Below the pieces are notes generated by a model. The model made no database searches. It had not been told where the DNA came from and was given only the letters and a program-made list of their open reading frames with translations. DNA of 50,266 nt, from the NCBI GenBank assembly GCA_023667265.1, contig JAMPAJ010000001.1, forward strand, positions 582,507 to 632,772, in the 5' to 3' direction. The stretch comes from Alistipes sp. (GTDB taxonomy: Bacteria > Bacillota > Clostridia > Oscillospirales > Ruminococcaceae). Shown one piece after another: positions 1-6,309 of the stretch; position 1 is the first letter of the stretch; every line of letters starts with the position of its first letter. The translations under genes were made by a program, and so were the position numbers.

Positions 1-74
1 CTATCTGATCGGAGGGCTTTTTGTTAAATATTATAAGTTTGGCGCAATTGGACGGCGGTTTCAACATTTCTTTA
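1..74. repeat. Left direct repeat (candidate attL / phage end)
   Basis: Bases 1-74 match 7111-7184 at 72 of 74 positions (mismatches at 56 and 58); the first 55 bases are identical. The copy overlaps the stop codon of the leftmost phage gene. It carries the 3' arm and T-run of a hairpin whose 5' arm would lie left of the window. Whether the repeat extends further left cannot be seen. Confidence 0.85.
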
Positions 75-273
75 ATTTAAGCAGCAGCAAAATATGCCCG
101 GTAACCTCATTGAACGTTTCAAGCCGTTGAAGAGCGCATATCAGTTCCATGCAGTCTGCGGCATCAATGTTCCTGAACCGTATGTTGTTCTGGAGCTGCC
201 GGACTTCCTGTTCCAAGCTGACCCGGTTGTTGTATATGTAGCTGCATATGAGCGTTATCTCTTTCTGTGTCAT
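61..273 (-). CDS. Small conserved phage protein, 70 aa, function unknown
   Basis: This is the last gene of the leftward phage operon. Its ATG overlaps the stop of the upstream 80-aa gene by 4 nt (ATGA), which suggests translational coupling. The protein has no membrane segment; it looks helical and ends in a Leu/Lys-rich tail (LLLLKLKKC). I do not recognise a family. Its stop codon lies inside the direct repeat, so the 3' end of the gene sits on the attachment region. Its place behind the replication gene would suit a small accessory replication factor, but that is position-based only. Confidence 0.7.
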   Translation of the reverse strand: MTQKEITLICSYIYNNRVSLEQEVRQLQNNIRFRNIDAADCMELICALQRLETFNEVTGHILLLLKLKKC

Positions 274-512
274 TCATACACCATTACTCTCTGAGGTTCA
301 TCATCAAAGTCAACATAGCAGAGAATACCGACATCATTGCCCCAGTGACATATCTCTTCGCCAATAAGACGGCTCAGATACTCAGCTCGTTTACGTGCTG
401 CTTCGTATGTTTGGAAGTACTCTTCCTCAGTCTGATAGTCAATAACCTGTCCTGTGTCCGGGTCAATAATTTCAATGAAAAGGGACACTTCATAAACGTA
501 TTCAGTAATCAT
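270..512 (-). CDS. Small acidic phage protein, 80 aa, function unknown
   Basis: The ATG overlaps the stop of the replication gene (ATGA, 509-512) and its own stop overlaps the next gene in the same way. The protein is acidic, has no Cys motif or membrane segment, and looks like a mixed alpha/beta domain (an IDPDTGQVI strand-turn, then a Tyr/Glu/Arg-rich helix). Its tight coupling to rep suggests a role in replication or copy control, but no family was recognised. Confidence 0.7.
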   Translation of the reverse strand: MITEYVYEVSLFIEIIDPDTGQVIDYQTEEEYFQTYEAARKRAEYLSRLIGEEICHWGNDVGILCYVDFDDEPQRVMVYE

Positions 513-1543
513 TTTGATCCTTTCTCCTTTTCGTTATCATCAAGTCCATGCTCCTTGAGATAATCAAGAATAGCGTTACCGTTTGCATCAGCCTGTTCTT
601 TGAGCGACTTGTACTTGGGATTCAGCTCTTTTCCCTTCCGGGATTCGTTGATATTTGACAGGAAGTTATCAACACCTACAATATCAATATATGTGCTGAT
701 CGCTCCGCTGAGCTGTTTATCAACATAGTTCAGCAGATTTTCGATCCTGTAATCATTCTTAGGCTTATTGAAAATAGAGCGGGAATCGGCAGAACGGATG
801 AAATCCAGCCAGTAAGGAGCAATGGCAGCGCGTCTCTTGTTGCTGTCGTCGGTCGGAACGATGTACCTGAGATATTGGTTAAGTACGTCGAAATAGCCTT
901 TTTCAACAGGGGTTTTAAGCATAAGGAATCCAACAGCGTTTTCCTGACGAAGCTGAAGCTCACAGCGAACCCAGTGAGCGAGGTACTCTTCGGCGTGCTG
1001 CTCTTTGAGCTTATCATAAATTCTGATGAAAACGGAAGATTTATTACTGCCGTGACAAACTGACGAGCCTTTAGAGCCTTTGATAACATTCCAGTCCTTG
1101 AAACGTGAAACATAGTTCTCACGAAGAGTTTCGGAGCAAAGGTTGTCAATGTCAAGGACGCCTTCAAAATCATCGTAGGCAATGTCAAGACGTGTAAGGT
1201 TCATTTTTCGCTTATCAGCGTCCAAGGAGTAGTTTTCAAGGATCAGATCAAAGATCCTGCCATAATCGGCGGAAGAATATTCTTCCCAGTTTCTGAGACC
1301 TTTGCCGGACATTTCAACGCAGATGCCTTGATCGCCGTTTGACTTGGTAAAGCCGTCGTAGTAGATCGCGATACCGTCAAAGTACAGTGATTTTTTGTAG
1401 AAATAGCGACCTTTTTCCTGTTCCGTGAAGCGGACGGTATCGGGACGGAAGTCCAGCAGGTCGAGAACCTCTGATAATGAATGTATTTTCGTAGTGAAAG
1501 AAAGCCAGTCGTAAATTATTTCATTCTGTGGTTTAATTTTCAT
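509..1543 (-). CDS. Rep_trans-type replication initiation protein
   Basis: This 344-aa protein shows the motifs I associate with the Rep_trans (replication initiation factor) family: DWLSFT at residues 12-17, RLDIAYDD at 118-125, RIYDK at 174-178 with a candidate catalytic Tyr176, and WVRCELQLR at 191-199. Such proteins nick the double-strand origin and start rolling-circle replication, as expected for a filamentous phage. The start is ATG at 1543, behind a GGAGGTG site inside the end of the upstream zinc-ribbon gene. The start overlaps that gene by 11 nt. No relaxase or helicase domain is fused. Confidence 0.85.
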   Translation of the reverse strand: MKIKPQNEIIYDWLSFTTKIHSLSEVLDLLDFRPDTVRFTEQEKGRYFYKKSLYFDGIAIYYDGFTKSNGDQGICVEMSGKGLRNWEEYSSADYGRIFDLILENYSLDADKRKMNLTRLDIAYDDFEGVLDIDNLCSETLRENYVSRFKDWNVIKGSKGSSVCHGSNKSSVFIRIYDKLKEQHAEEYLAHWVRCELQLRQENAVGFLMLKTPVEKGYFDVLNQYLRYIVPTDDSNKRRAAIAPYWLDFIRSADSRSIFNKPKNDYRIENLLNYVDKQLSGAISTYIDIVGVDNFLSNINESRKGKELNPKYKSLKEQADANGNAILDYLKEHGLDDNEKEKGSK

Positions 1544-1733
1544 CCGGGTTCACCTCCAGCAGATCATCGTCCTTGGTATTATTCTGCTTTAAAAGAATGG
1601 GATTCACAGTTTTGTGCAAATACCGCTCCAGGCAGAAGGTGCAAAGACAAGCGCGGATAACACCGAACTTAAATTCACAGATCTCTCTTTCTTTTAAACA
1701 TGATGGGCACATTGCCTTATCTATTCTTGCCAT
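1533..1733 (-). CDS. Zinc-ribbon-like small phage protein, 66 aa
   Basis: The open frame runs upstream to 1814, but the internal ATG at 1733 (MARIDKAMCPSC) has a GAGG site 9 nt away, so I use it. The protein has a CPSC pair near residue 9 and a second CLCTFC cluster, suggesting a four-Cys zinc ribbon, then an acidic tail. The gene overlaps rep by 11 nt. It lies just downstream of two strong hairpins. A role in replication, DNA binding or regulation is plausible; no family is recognised. Confidence 0.65.
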   Translation of the reverse strand: MARIDKAMCPSCLKEREICEFKFGVIRACLCTFCLERYLHKTVNPILLKQNNTKDDDLLEVNPDEN

Positions 1734-1777
1734 AATAGATAACCTCATTTCTTTAATTTTGTGTTTTGTACGTTGTA

Positions 1778-1872
1778 CCCACCTGATTAGCACAGGTGGG
1801 TCAACCGTTTTCAACAGAGTTTTGTTTTAGCCAGGGTCGAGGGCAGCCCCAGAAGGGGCAGCCCTCAACCCT
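1778..1872 (-). repeat. Two strong hairpins after the zot gene (packaging-signal or origin candidate)
   Basis: Arms of 18 nt (1833-1850 and 1855-1872) with a 4-nt loop pair at 16 positions plus one G-U on the minus strand and include the zot stop codon. A second hairpin has perfect 8-bp arms (1778-1785 and 1793-1800) and a 7-nt loop. Neither is followed by a T-run on the coding strand, so a simple terminator is unlikely. Filamentous phages need a hairpin packaging signal and origin hairpins on the viral strand. Confidence 0.55.
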
Positions 1873-2680
1873 GACGACGTCTCCGCTGAGCCTTCTTGAA
1901 AGCCTTCTGACTTTCTTTGCTTCCGTCAAAATATTCAGTTGATACGCCTTGATTTCTGAGAATCTCTTCATCGGATAAGTACTCCTTGGTTAAAAGACCT
2001 TTAATGAGATTGGAAGTATCATACAGCTCTCTGTAGAAATCTTTCTGAATACAGACATACGTTTCAATAGGTCGCATACGGTAGAGCCTGTTGAGCTGAT
2101 GAGCTTCGTACTCGTCGATATCGTAGGTCAGAGCGGTGATCTTCCGGCTGAAAGGATGTTTCCTTTGACAGCTGCAATCAGTCACCGTCGCCGTTATGTC
2201 TCTGATCTGTTTATCAAGAAGATTGAATCTCTGAACGGTAGCATAGATCATCAATCTGCGTTTGCGAACCTGACAAAGATGCTGGAACAAAGGCTTGGGA
2301 ACGCTGTTCTTGCCGCTTGAAAAGTCACGGCTGTTAAACAATGTTCCGATCTCGTCAATGAGAATAAGACTGTTAGGAGGAGCATTAAGAATGTCCTGAG
2401 CTGTATTCAAAGGTAAGATCCTTGTATGCTTCGGAAAGTTTTTCAGCTCGTAATTTGTAATAATAGTGACCTGTGGATATTTACGGGCTATCTTGTACGC
2501 TTTAATAGTCTGGAGCATGGTCTTTCCTTGACCGAATTTACCTGTAAAAAGGTGTATTCCCCAGCCGTCAAAAAGCTTTCGCTTGCGGAAGTAGAAATAT
2601 ATCAGATGATCGTAGATCTGATAGTAAAGATACATCGGAAAGAGGAAAAGGTTCTTGAATAATAATGCTATCAGATACAT
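1865..2680 (-). CDS. zot: Zot-like morphogenesis ATPase (pI analogue)
   Basis: This 271-aa protein has a Walker A motif GKFGQGKT at residues 47-54 and a Walker B-like strand SLILIDEIG near 105-113, typical of the Zot/pI ATPases that drive assembly and extrusion of filamentous phages at the membrane. Residues 4-30 are hydrophobic, so the membrane anchor is N-terminal here, whereas Ff pI carries it near the C-terminus. The C-terminus is strongly basic (KKAQRRRRQG). The ATG follows AGGAGG and overlaps the stop of the upstream 84-aa gene by 1 nt. A piece of this gene (2300-2373) recurs on the chromosome at 10114-10170. Confidence 0.88.
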   Translation of the reverse strand: MYLIALLFKNLFLFPMYLYYQIYDHLIYFYFRKRKLFDGWGIHLFTGKFGQGKTMLQTIKAYKIARKYPQVTIITNYELKNFPKHTRILPLNTAQDILNAPPNSLILIDEIGTLFNSRDFSSGKNSVPKPLFQHLCQVRKRRLMIYATVQRFNLLDKQIRDITATVTDCSCQRKHPFSRKITALTYDIDEYEAHQLNRLYRMRPIETYVCIQKDFYRELYDTSNLIKGLLTKEYLSDEEILRNQGVSTEYFDGSKESQKAFKKAQRRRRQG

Positions 2681-2934
2681 TACAAGCCTCCTCTGAGTCC
2701 GCCTTTGAGCAGACAGTACATGAACTTAGTGAACCAGTACAGGAAGAACAAAGCAGCTCCGAATTGCAGGCACATCGTTAAAGCTTCGTACTTGTGTATC
2801 GGAACATAATCAAGATCACAGCCAAGAATCGAAAAAAGCTGATGTATCGGATTGTCCGGATCCGGCTTCATGAGCTGGGGCAGTGTGTGGATCAACTCCC
2901 CTGCTTCTGTCAGAACCTCTCTCAGATCGTTCAT
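2680..2934 (-). CDS. Small membrane protein of the phage, 84 aa
   Basis: The protein has a soluble N-terminal half (MNDLREVLTEAGELIHTLPQ) and a hydrophobic segment near residues 55-75 (FGAALFFLYWFTKFMYCLL), ending in a Gly/Leu/Arg tail. The ATG has a GAGGTG site. The first 119 nt overlap, in another frame, the 3' half of the upstream 100-aa gene. The position just before zot fits a minor virion or assembly protein. No family recognised. Confidence 0.65.
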   Translation of the reverse strand: MNDLREVLTEAGELIHTLPQLMKPDPDNPIHQLFSILGCDLDYVPIHKYEALTMCLQFGAALFFLYWFTKFMYCLLKGGLRGGL

Positions 2935-3118
2935 CTTCGATCACCTCGCTTTCAGATAGGAATATGTCCGGCAGCTTCTCTGCGCTTCCGACAACCTTAA
3001 CTCGTTCCTCTCTCTTGTGCCATTTGATAACATCAAACAGAAATATGAAAAACGAGCCGGCAGCTCCTACGGAAATACATAGGAGCAGCAGACTTAACAT
3101 TAATTTTAATAATGTCAT
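2816..3118 (-). CDS. Membrane protein with polar tail, 100 aa, overlapping the next gene
   Basis: I use the ATG at 3118 (MTLLKLMLSLLLLC), which has a GAGGTG site 7 nt upstream; the open frame could start at 3157. Residues 1-30 form a hydrophobic or signal-like segment, followed by a charged tail rich in Ser, Asp, Glu and Arg. The last third is coded in the same DNA as the start of the 84-aa gene but in another frame. It is probably a minor coat or assembly protein of the phage; unknown family. Confidence 0.6.
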   Translation of the reverse strand: MTLLKLMLSLLLLCISVGAAGSFFIFLFDVIKWHKREERVKVVGSAEKLPDIFLSESEVIEDERSERGSDRSRGVDPHTAPAHEAGSGQSDTSAFFDSWL

Positions 3119-3128
3119 TTTTATCACC

Positions 3129-3284
3129 TCATATATCGAATAATTTGCGGACAACATATATTATTATCGCTAATACCAAAACTCCGATCAGAGCTTGCAT
3201 GATCGTGAAACTGAACGGAGAAAATATTAACCTTGTATTAAAAAAGCTGATAATCATATCTATCAATAATTTTATGTCGGACAT
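3129..3284 (-). CDS. Tiny membrane protein of the phage, 51 aa
   Basis: An ATG at 3284 with a perfect AGGAGG seven nt upstream opens a 51-codon frame. The protein starts MSDIKLLIDMIISFFNTRL and has a clear membrane segment near residues 29-45 (MQALIGVLVLAIIIYVV), ending in the basic RKLFDI. It lies between two recognised phage genes with 9-10 nt gaps and reads in the same direction. Size and topology resemble the minor coat proteins pVII and pIX of filamentous phages; the exact equivalent cannot be stated. Confidence 0.7.
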   Translation of the reverse strand: MSDIKLLIDMIISFFNTRLIFSPFSFTIMQALIGVLVLAIIIYVVRKLFDI

Positions 3285-3293
3285 TTTAACCTC

Positions 3294-3593
3294 CTAAGAA
3301 AAAAAGGAACAAAATAGATTCCAAACAAACTTGAAAACAAATACAAAAATAATAAGTCCAAGGATAATAAACAGAAAATCAGATGAAAAGAAATCGCCGT
3401 TGAAAATGCTCTCCATAATACCTACAAACGATTTTCCGAGAGAAGACATATCAAATAAATTGCTGCCGAAAACATCAAATATCAGATCTGTAACGCTGGT
3501 GAACAAAGTTTTTAACGCATTAAAAAGAATTTCAAACAATGAAGAGAACGCATCGACTATCCATTGGAAAACTTCTCCGATAGCATCTGTCAT
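3294..3593 (-). CDS. Hydrophobic minor coat protein, 99 aa (pVI-like position)
   Basis: The start chosen is the ATG at 3593, which shares one base with the stop of the upstream adsorption gene (TAATG) and has an AAGGTGGTG site. The protein is rich in Phe, Leu and Ser, with amphipathic helices and a strong C-terminal membrane segment (residues about 75-97, FLFIILGLIIFVFVFKFVW). In Ff phages the hydrophobic pVI follows pIII and forms the same virion end with it; position, size and coupling fit that role here. This is an inference, since pVI proteins diverge strongly. Confidence 0.7.
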   Translation of the reverse strand: MTDAIGEVFQWIVDAFSSLFEILFNALKTLFTSVTDLIFDVFGSNLFDMSSLGKSFVGIMESIFNGDFFSSDFLFIILGLIIFVFVFKFVWNLFCSFFS

Positions 3594-5143
3594 TATCTGA
3601 ACACCACCTTGACTAAGCAAATGACTACAAGACCAGTAAAGCCGAAAGCAATAGCTGATGTAACACCTGACGGAAGATAATTAAAAATAGAAGTTAAGAA
3701 CGAGAAGAACCCGGAGACCGAGGATGATAAGGAGCTGTAAGAGGTAGATGTGATAAGATGCGACTTGCCGCCGTTGTACTTAATGGAATCAACTCCGGTA
3801 GGATTGTTATACCAGGAATCCGGATCGTTGTACAGATCCTTGCCGGTGTAATCAACATTACCATCCTCATCCAGCAATGCGTTATACGAATATCTGTATT
3901 TATCATAATAATCAGAGCCGTTAAAGGGCAAAATTCCGTTTGATGAATCATCGGGGTCATACTTTACATCGCTGTATTGAAGCATTCTGAACGCTGATAA
4001 ATAGACTAAATTAAGCGGAGTGGCTTGGTTCTCCATTGTATCCGGCAAAACAGTATACATTTCAGTAGCATAATCGCCTTCGACCTTCTGGGCATAAACC
4101 TCAGCGTAATAATAGTGGTTTTCAACAAGATTTATCTGGGAATATTTGAAATTTACTACTACAGATTCGCCAGCTGGAACATAATGCCAGGAAGAGGCTT
4201 TATTTACCGTTTGAGAATAATTCTTGTGAAGCGCTTCGCTCTCCAGAGAATGTGCATATACCCATTCATTGGAATAGTATACAAACGGGCGGAATTTAGA
4301 ATAATAATCTACCTTTGTATCAACTAAAGCTCCCATGCTTTCATCGAATTTATCGCTTTCTTCTTTGTCTCTTATCGAAAAACGATACTGAATAGCAAAC
4401 TTATTGTTATTGGTTATTTTCATCTTAAAGCCAGCTGAATAAGATGTGTTATTATTCTGATCAACTGACTTTCTGTTTACATCGCCGCTCAGATCAGGCG
4501 TGAATTTAACATCAACATTCAAATCAGATGAGACAAAATTAAAAGGCACTAACGGAAAATCATCTATATTGGTATCCTGATACAAAATGTAGTATTCGGA
4601 GTAGGTCGGAGAAACAAAACTATCATTTAATGATGTATAAATAGCGCATCTTCCGTCTGACTTATTATAAAAGAAATTTCTGAAAACATCGCTTCCGGAG
4701 GAAGAAAAAGAAGATGGATCAGGAACTTGCTTATCAGAAGCATCAAAACGAAATGTAAATTTATATCTGCTGGCAATACCGGAATCATATATGTAATAAT
4801 CTGAAAAGCTTGAATTATCAACTCGATAATTTGGTTTGAAAAAATACACGGAACATACAACATCACAAGTGCCAGAGCCATTTATGTAGTGATTGTAGCT
4901 TGATTCGGATAAAGATACTTCGTAATAATATTGATCTTTAACATAAGATTTAGAATCACAGTAATCGTAAATTTGATTCCAGATATCATGACCAAAGTCA
5001 AAGCTGTTAAGAAACGAATCGGAATAAAAGTATGACATATCATAATCAGCTGCCGAAGCCGTTCCGATCGGAATGATGTTGAGGATAAATGTAAAGATGA
5101 TCGGAAGAATTATAAGTATCTTTTTTATTCTTTTTTTCAACAA
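3593..5143 (-). CDS. Putative adsorption protein (pIII analogue), 516 aa
   Basis: The protein begins with a signal peptide (LKKRIKKILIILPIIFTF, ending IGTASA before ADYD) and ends with a hydrophobic tail anchor (VTSAIAFGFTGLVVICLVKVVFR). Between them is a long extracellular region rich in Tyr, Ser, Asp and Asn. This is the topology of the pIII receptor-binding protein at the tip of filamentous virions. The start is one of two adjacent TTG codons (5143 or 5140), with AGGAGG at 5149-5154. That site lies inside the 3' arm of a terminator hairpin. The receptor-binding region should be the fastest-changing part of the phage. Confidence 0.75.
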   Translation of the reverse strand: MLKKRIKKILIILPIIFTFILNIIPIGTASAADYDMSYFYSDSFLNSFDFGHDIWNQIYDYCDSKSYVKDQYYYEVSLSESSYNHYINGSGTCDVVCSVYFFKPNYRVDNSSFSDYYIYDSGIASRYKFTFRFDASDKQVPDPSSFSSSGSDVFRNFFYNKSDGRCAIYTSLNDSFVSPTYSEYYILYQDTNIDDFPLVPFNFVSSDLNVDVKFTPDLSGDVNRKSVDQNNNTSYSAGFKMKITNNNKFAIQYRFSIRDKEESDKFDESMGALVDTKVDYYSKFRPFVYYSNEWVYAHSLESEALHKNYSQTVNKASSWHYVPAGESVVVNFKYSQINLVENHYYYAEVYAQKVEGDYATEMYTVLPDTMENQATPLNLVYLSAFRMLQYSDVKYDPDDSSNGILPFNGSDYYDKYRYSYNALLDEDGNVDYTGKDLYNDPDSWYNNPTGVDSIKYNGGKSHLITSTSYSSLSSSVSGFFSFLTSIFNYLPSGVTSAIAFGFTGLVVICLVKVVFR

Positions 5144-5219
5144 AAAAACCTCCTGTCCGACTTGAACAGGAGGAAAAACTCAGCATTAAGCAACTGGCAA
5201 GCTTGCCTCCTGCCAAGTT
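5142..5219 (-). terminator. Terminator between coat and adsorption genes, overlapping the downstream ribosome site
   Basis: On the minus strand an 8-bp stem (arms 5166-5173 and 5149-5156, 9-nt loop) is followed by seven T residues (5148-5142), a good intrinsic terminator. The 3' arm contains the AGGAGG of the adsorption gene. Just upstream, 5192-5219 holds another dyad (AACTGGCA with TGCCAAGTT) around the palindrome GGCAAGCTTGCC. Ff phages place a terminator at the same spot, between genes VIII and III, to keep coat output high. Confidence 0.8.
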
Positions 5220-5240
5220 TAATTATAAATTATCGCGTCA

Positions 5241-5426
5241 TCAACCGCCAGCGTGAATAACTCTGCTGAAGAGACCGATACCGGCGCCGGCAAGAGCAAT
5301 TCCAACGAAAGCCATTGCGAGAGGACTTCCGGTTATCATGTTTACAGCAGAAGTAAAAAGAGTGGTAACGTCAGTAAGTGCATCTGCAACCGTTCCGCCT
5401 GCTGCTACAACGGGAGTCATATCCAT
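5241..5426 (-). CDS. Major coat protein, 61 aa (pVIII analogue)
   Basis: The sequence has a Thr/Ala-rich N-terminal half (TPVVAAGGTVADALTDVTTL), a membrane-spanning core near residues 36-54 (PLAMAFVGIALAGAGIGLF) and a short basic end (SRVIHAGG). Size and layout are those of inovirus major coat proteins. The ATG follows an AGGAGGTG site, and a terminator comes right after the gene, as expected for the most expressed phage gene. There is no classic long basic signal peptide; either the protein inserts uncleaved or a few N-terminal residues are removed. Confidence 0.85.
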   Translation of the reverse strand: MDMTPVVAAGGTVADALTDVTTLFTSAVNMITGSPLAMAFVGIALAGAGIGLFSRVIHAGG

Positions 5427-5466
5427 TTATAACACCTCCTTCTCTGAAAGTAATGTGTGTTATTCT

Positions 5467-5490
5467 TCTGCATTCTAAGGTGGATGCAGA
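5467..5490 (-). other. Hairpin upstream of the coat gene
   Basis: Perfect 7-bp arms TCTGCAT (5467-5473) and ATGCAGA (5484-5490) with a 10-nt loop lie in the 77-nt gap between the first operon gene and the coat gene. No T-run follows on the coding strand. A 5' stabilising hairpin or processing site for coat mRNA is possible. Confidence 0.4.
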
Positions 5491-5503
5491 GATCTGAACA
5501 AGA

Positions 5504-5833
5504 TCATTGCTTATTTACCTTGTCGAGGACCTTGAAGCCGTTGATCTCAAAGCCGTCCTTGGTCCTTCCGAATGTAAACTCTATCTCTTTGTTAAAGCAA
5601 CGGGCAAGAGCCATGTTGAGCTCAGCTTCGGTAGTATTCTCAGATAAGCCAAGCGACTTTTTGACCTGTGCGGACTTCATTTTCTTCTCACCTACAGCTA
5701 ATCCGAACTCTCCGTCCACCATATCCTCGTCAGTTGCATATCGAAGTGTACGGTTAGACCAGGGAATAACCTCTCCTGATGTCTTGGACACTATCTCTCC
5801 GCTCATTGCGAGAAATCCTATTAGCTTTATCAT
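5504..5833 (-). CDS. Putative ssDNA-binding protein (pV position), 109 aa
   Basis: First gene of the leftward phage operon, starting at ATG 5833 with an AGGAGAAG site. The 109-aa protein is soluble and slightly basic, with alternating hydrophobic and polar strands near both ends (IKLIGFLAMSGEIVS; EIEFTFGRTKDGFEINGFKV) and a central helical part. Filamentous phages encode a small single-strand DNA-binding protein next to the coat genes; position and size fit, but no diagnostic motif is seen. It could instead be a regulatory protein. Confidence 0.5.
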   Translation of the reverse strand: MIKLIGFLAMSGEIVSKTSGEVIPWSNRTLRYATDEDMVDGEFGLAVGEKKMKSAQVKKSLGLSENTTEAELNMALARCFNKEIEFTFGRTKDGFEINGFKVLDKVNKQ

Positions 5834-5977
5834 TTTTCTTCTCCTACCCTGTCGGTTATGGGCAACACCGTATTTCTGCCACTATCGGCTTTGTGGCTCG
5901 CCGTGTCTGGGGATTTGTCCCCCGGCTTACTACCATCAGACTTACTCTGTGATTCAGCCGGGAGATCAAAGGGTTAA
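5834..5977 (-). other. GC-rich structured phage leader, origin candidate
   Basis: No gene fits here. On the minus strand the stretch holds a CCCGGCT/AGCCGGG stem and, next to it, a GGGG(acaaat)CCCC hairpin, between the main leftward promoter and the first operon gene. GC content is clearly above the surrounding phage DNA. Such dyads are typical of rolling-circle origins or packaging signals, or of a regulated 5' leader. Confidence 0.4.
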
Positions 5978-6066
5978 GTAAGATAAATTTGATTAGCGAT
6001 TTATCTTAGTGTAAGAAAATAAATTTTTTTGTCTTACAAATACAGTATACCATGTAAGACAAAAAA
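5978..6066. promoter_or_regulatory. Operator array with five GTAAGA half-sites
   Basis: GTAAGA-type half-sites occur at 5978-5983 (+), 6004-6009 (-, TCTTAG), 6011-6016 (+), 6032-6037 (-) and 6054-6059 (+). The pair at 6025-6037 and 6054-6066 forms a perfect 13-bp inverted repeat with a 16-nt gap, spanning the leftward -10 and -35. A 9-bp dyad (TAAGATAAA, TTTATCTTA) lies at 5979-6008. Short repeated half-sites are typical of ribbon-helix-helix repressors, and such a gene lies 65 bp away. Confidence 0.7.
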
Positions 6067-6072
6067 TGTCAA
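6044..6072 (-). promoter_or_regulatory. Main leftward phage promoter
   Basis: On the minus strand TTGACA (6072-6067), a 17-nt spacer and TATACT (6049-6044) form a near-perfect sigma-A promoter that should drive the structural and replication operon. It is almost fully covered by the 13-bp inverted repeat, so a bound repressor would block it. Confidence 0.85.
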
Positions 6073-6078
6073 GGGCGG

Positions 6079-6107
6079 TTGACAAAAAAATTGAAATTCG
6101 TTATAAT
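6079..6107 (+). promoter_or_regulatory. Rightward promoter for the repressor and DUF2726 genes
   Basis: TTGACA (6079-6084), a 17-nt spacer and TATAAT (6102-6107) form a perfect consensus promoter. It starts 7 bp from the -35 of the leftward promoter, so the two are back to back. It should drive the 53-aa repressor gene at 6131 and the gene after it. Confidence 0.85.
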
Positions 6108-6130
6108 TAAACAAAAAAGGAGTGATTAAA

Positions 6131-6292
6131 TTGGATAAAATGAAGTACAATGAATCCCAACAAAAGACAATACGAATGGAAAAAGATTTAATTGAAAAAA
6201 TAGAGGAACTCAGAAAAGGTACAGAGAGAGACTTTAGCAAACAAGTAAAATTCATGCTGAGAAAGTATATAGAATTTACAGAGAAAAAATAA
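6131..6292 (+). CDS. Ribbon-helix-helix (Arc-like) phage repressor, 53 aa
   Basis: A TTG start at 6131 has AGGAG eight nt upstream (an in-frame ATG lies at 6140). The 53-aa protein has the ribbon-helix-helix pattern: a short strand QQKTIRME, helix KDLIEKIEELRKG, a turn, then helix DFSKQVKFMLRKYIEF. Such proteins bind short repeated half-sites as cooperative dimers. It lies directly downstream of the divergent promoter with the GTAAGA array and reads opposite to the structural operon. The likely role is keeping the prophage silent and autoregulating; this is inferred from fold pattern and context. Confidence 0.75.
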   Translation: MDKMKYNESQQKTIRMEKDLIEKIEELRKGTERDFSKQVKFMLRKYIEFTEKK

Positions 6293-6309
6293 ACAGCGGG
6301 GTATATAGG

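Noticed and set aside
19-29. A full dif/XerCD site in the attachment repeat
   Set aside because: Only the XerD-like half is convincing; no XerC half at 6-8 bp. Noted as a weak hint only.
730-1188. 152-aa minus-strand frame inside rep
   Set aside because: Another frame of the same strand over rep, with no ribosome site and no family likeness; a shadow.
6034-6255. 73-aa minus-strand frame across the switch region
   Set aside because: It runs over the divergent promoters and against the repressor gene, which has a better ribosome site and family pattern.
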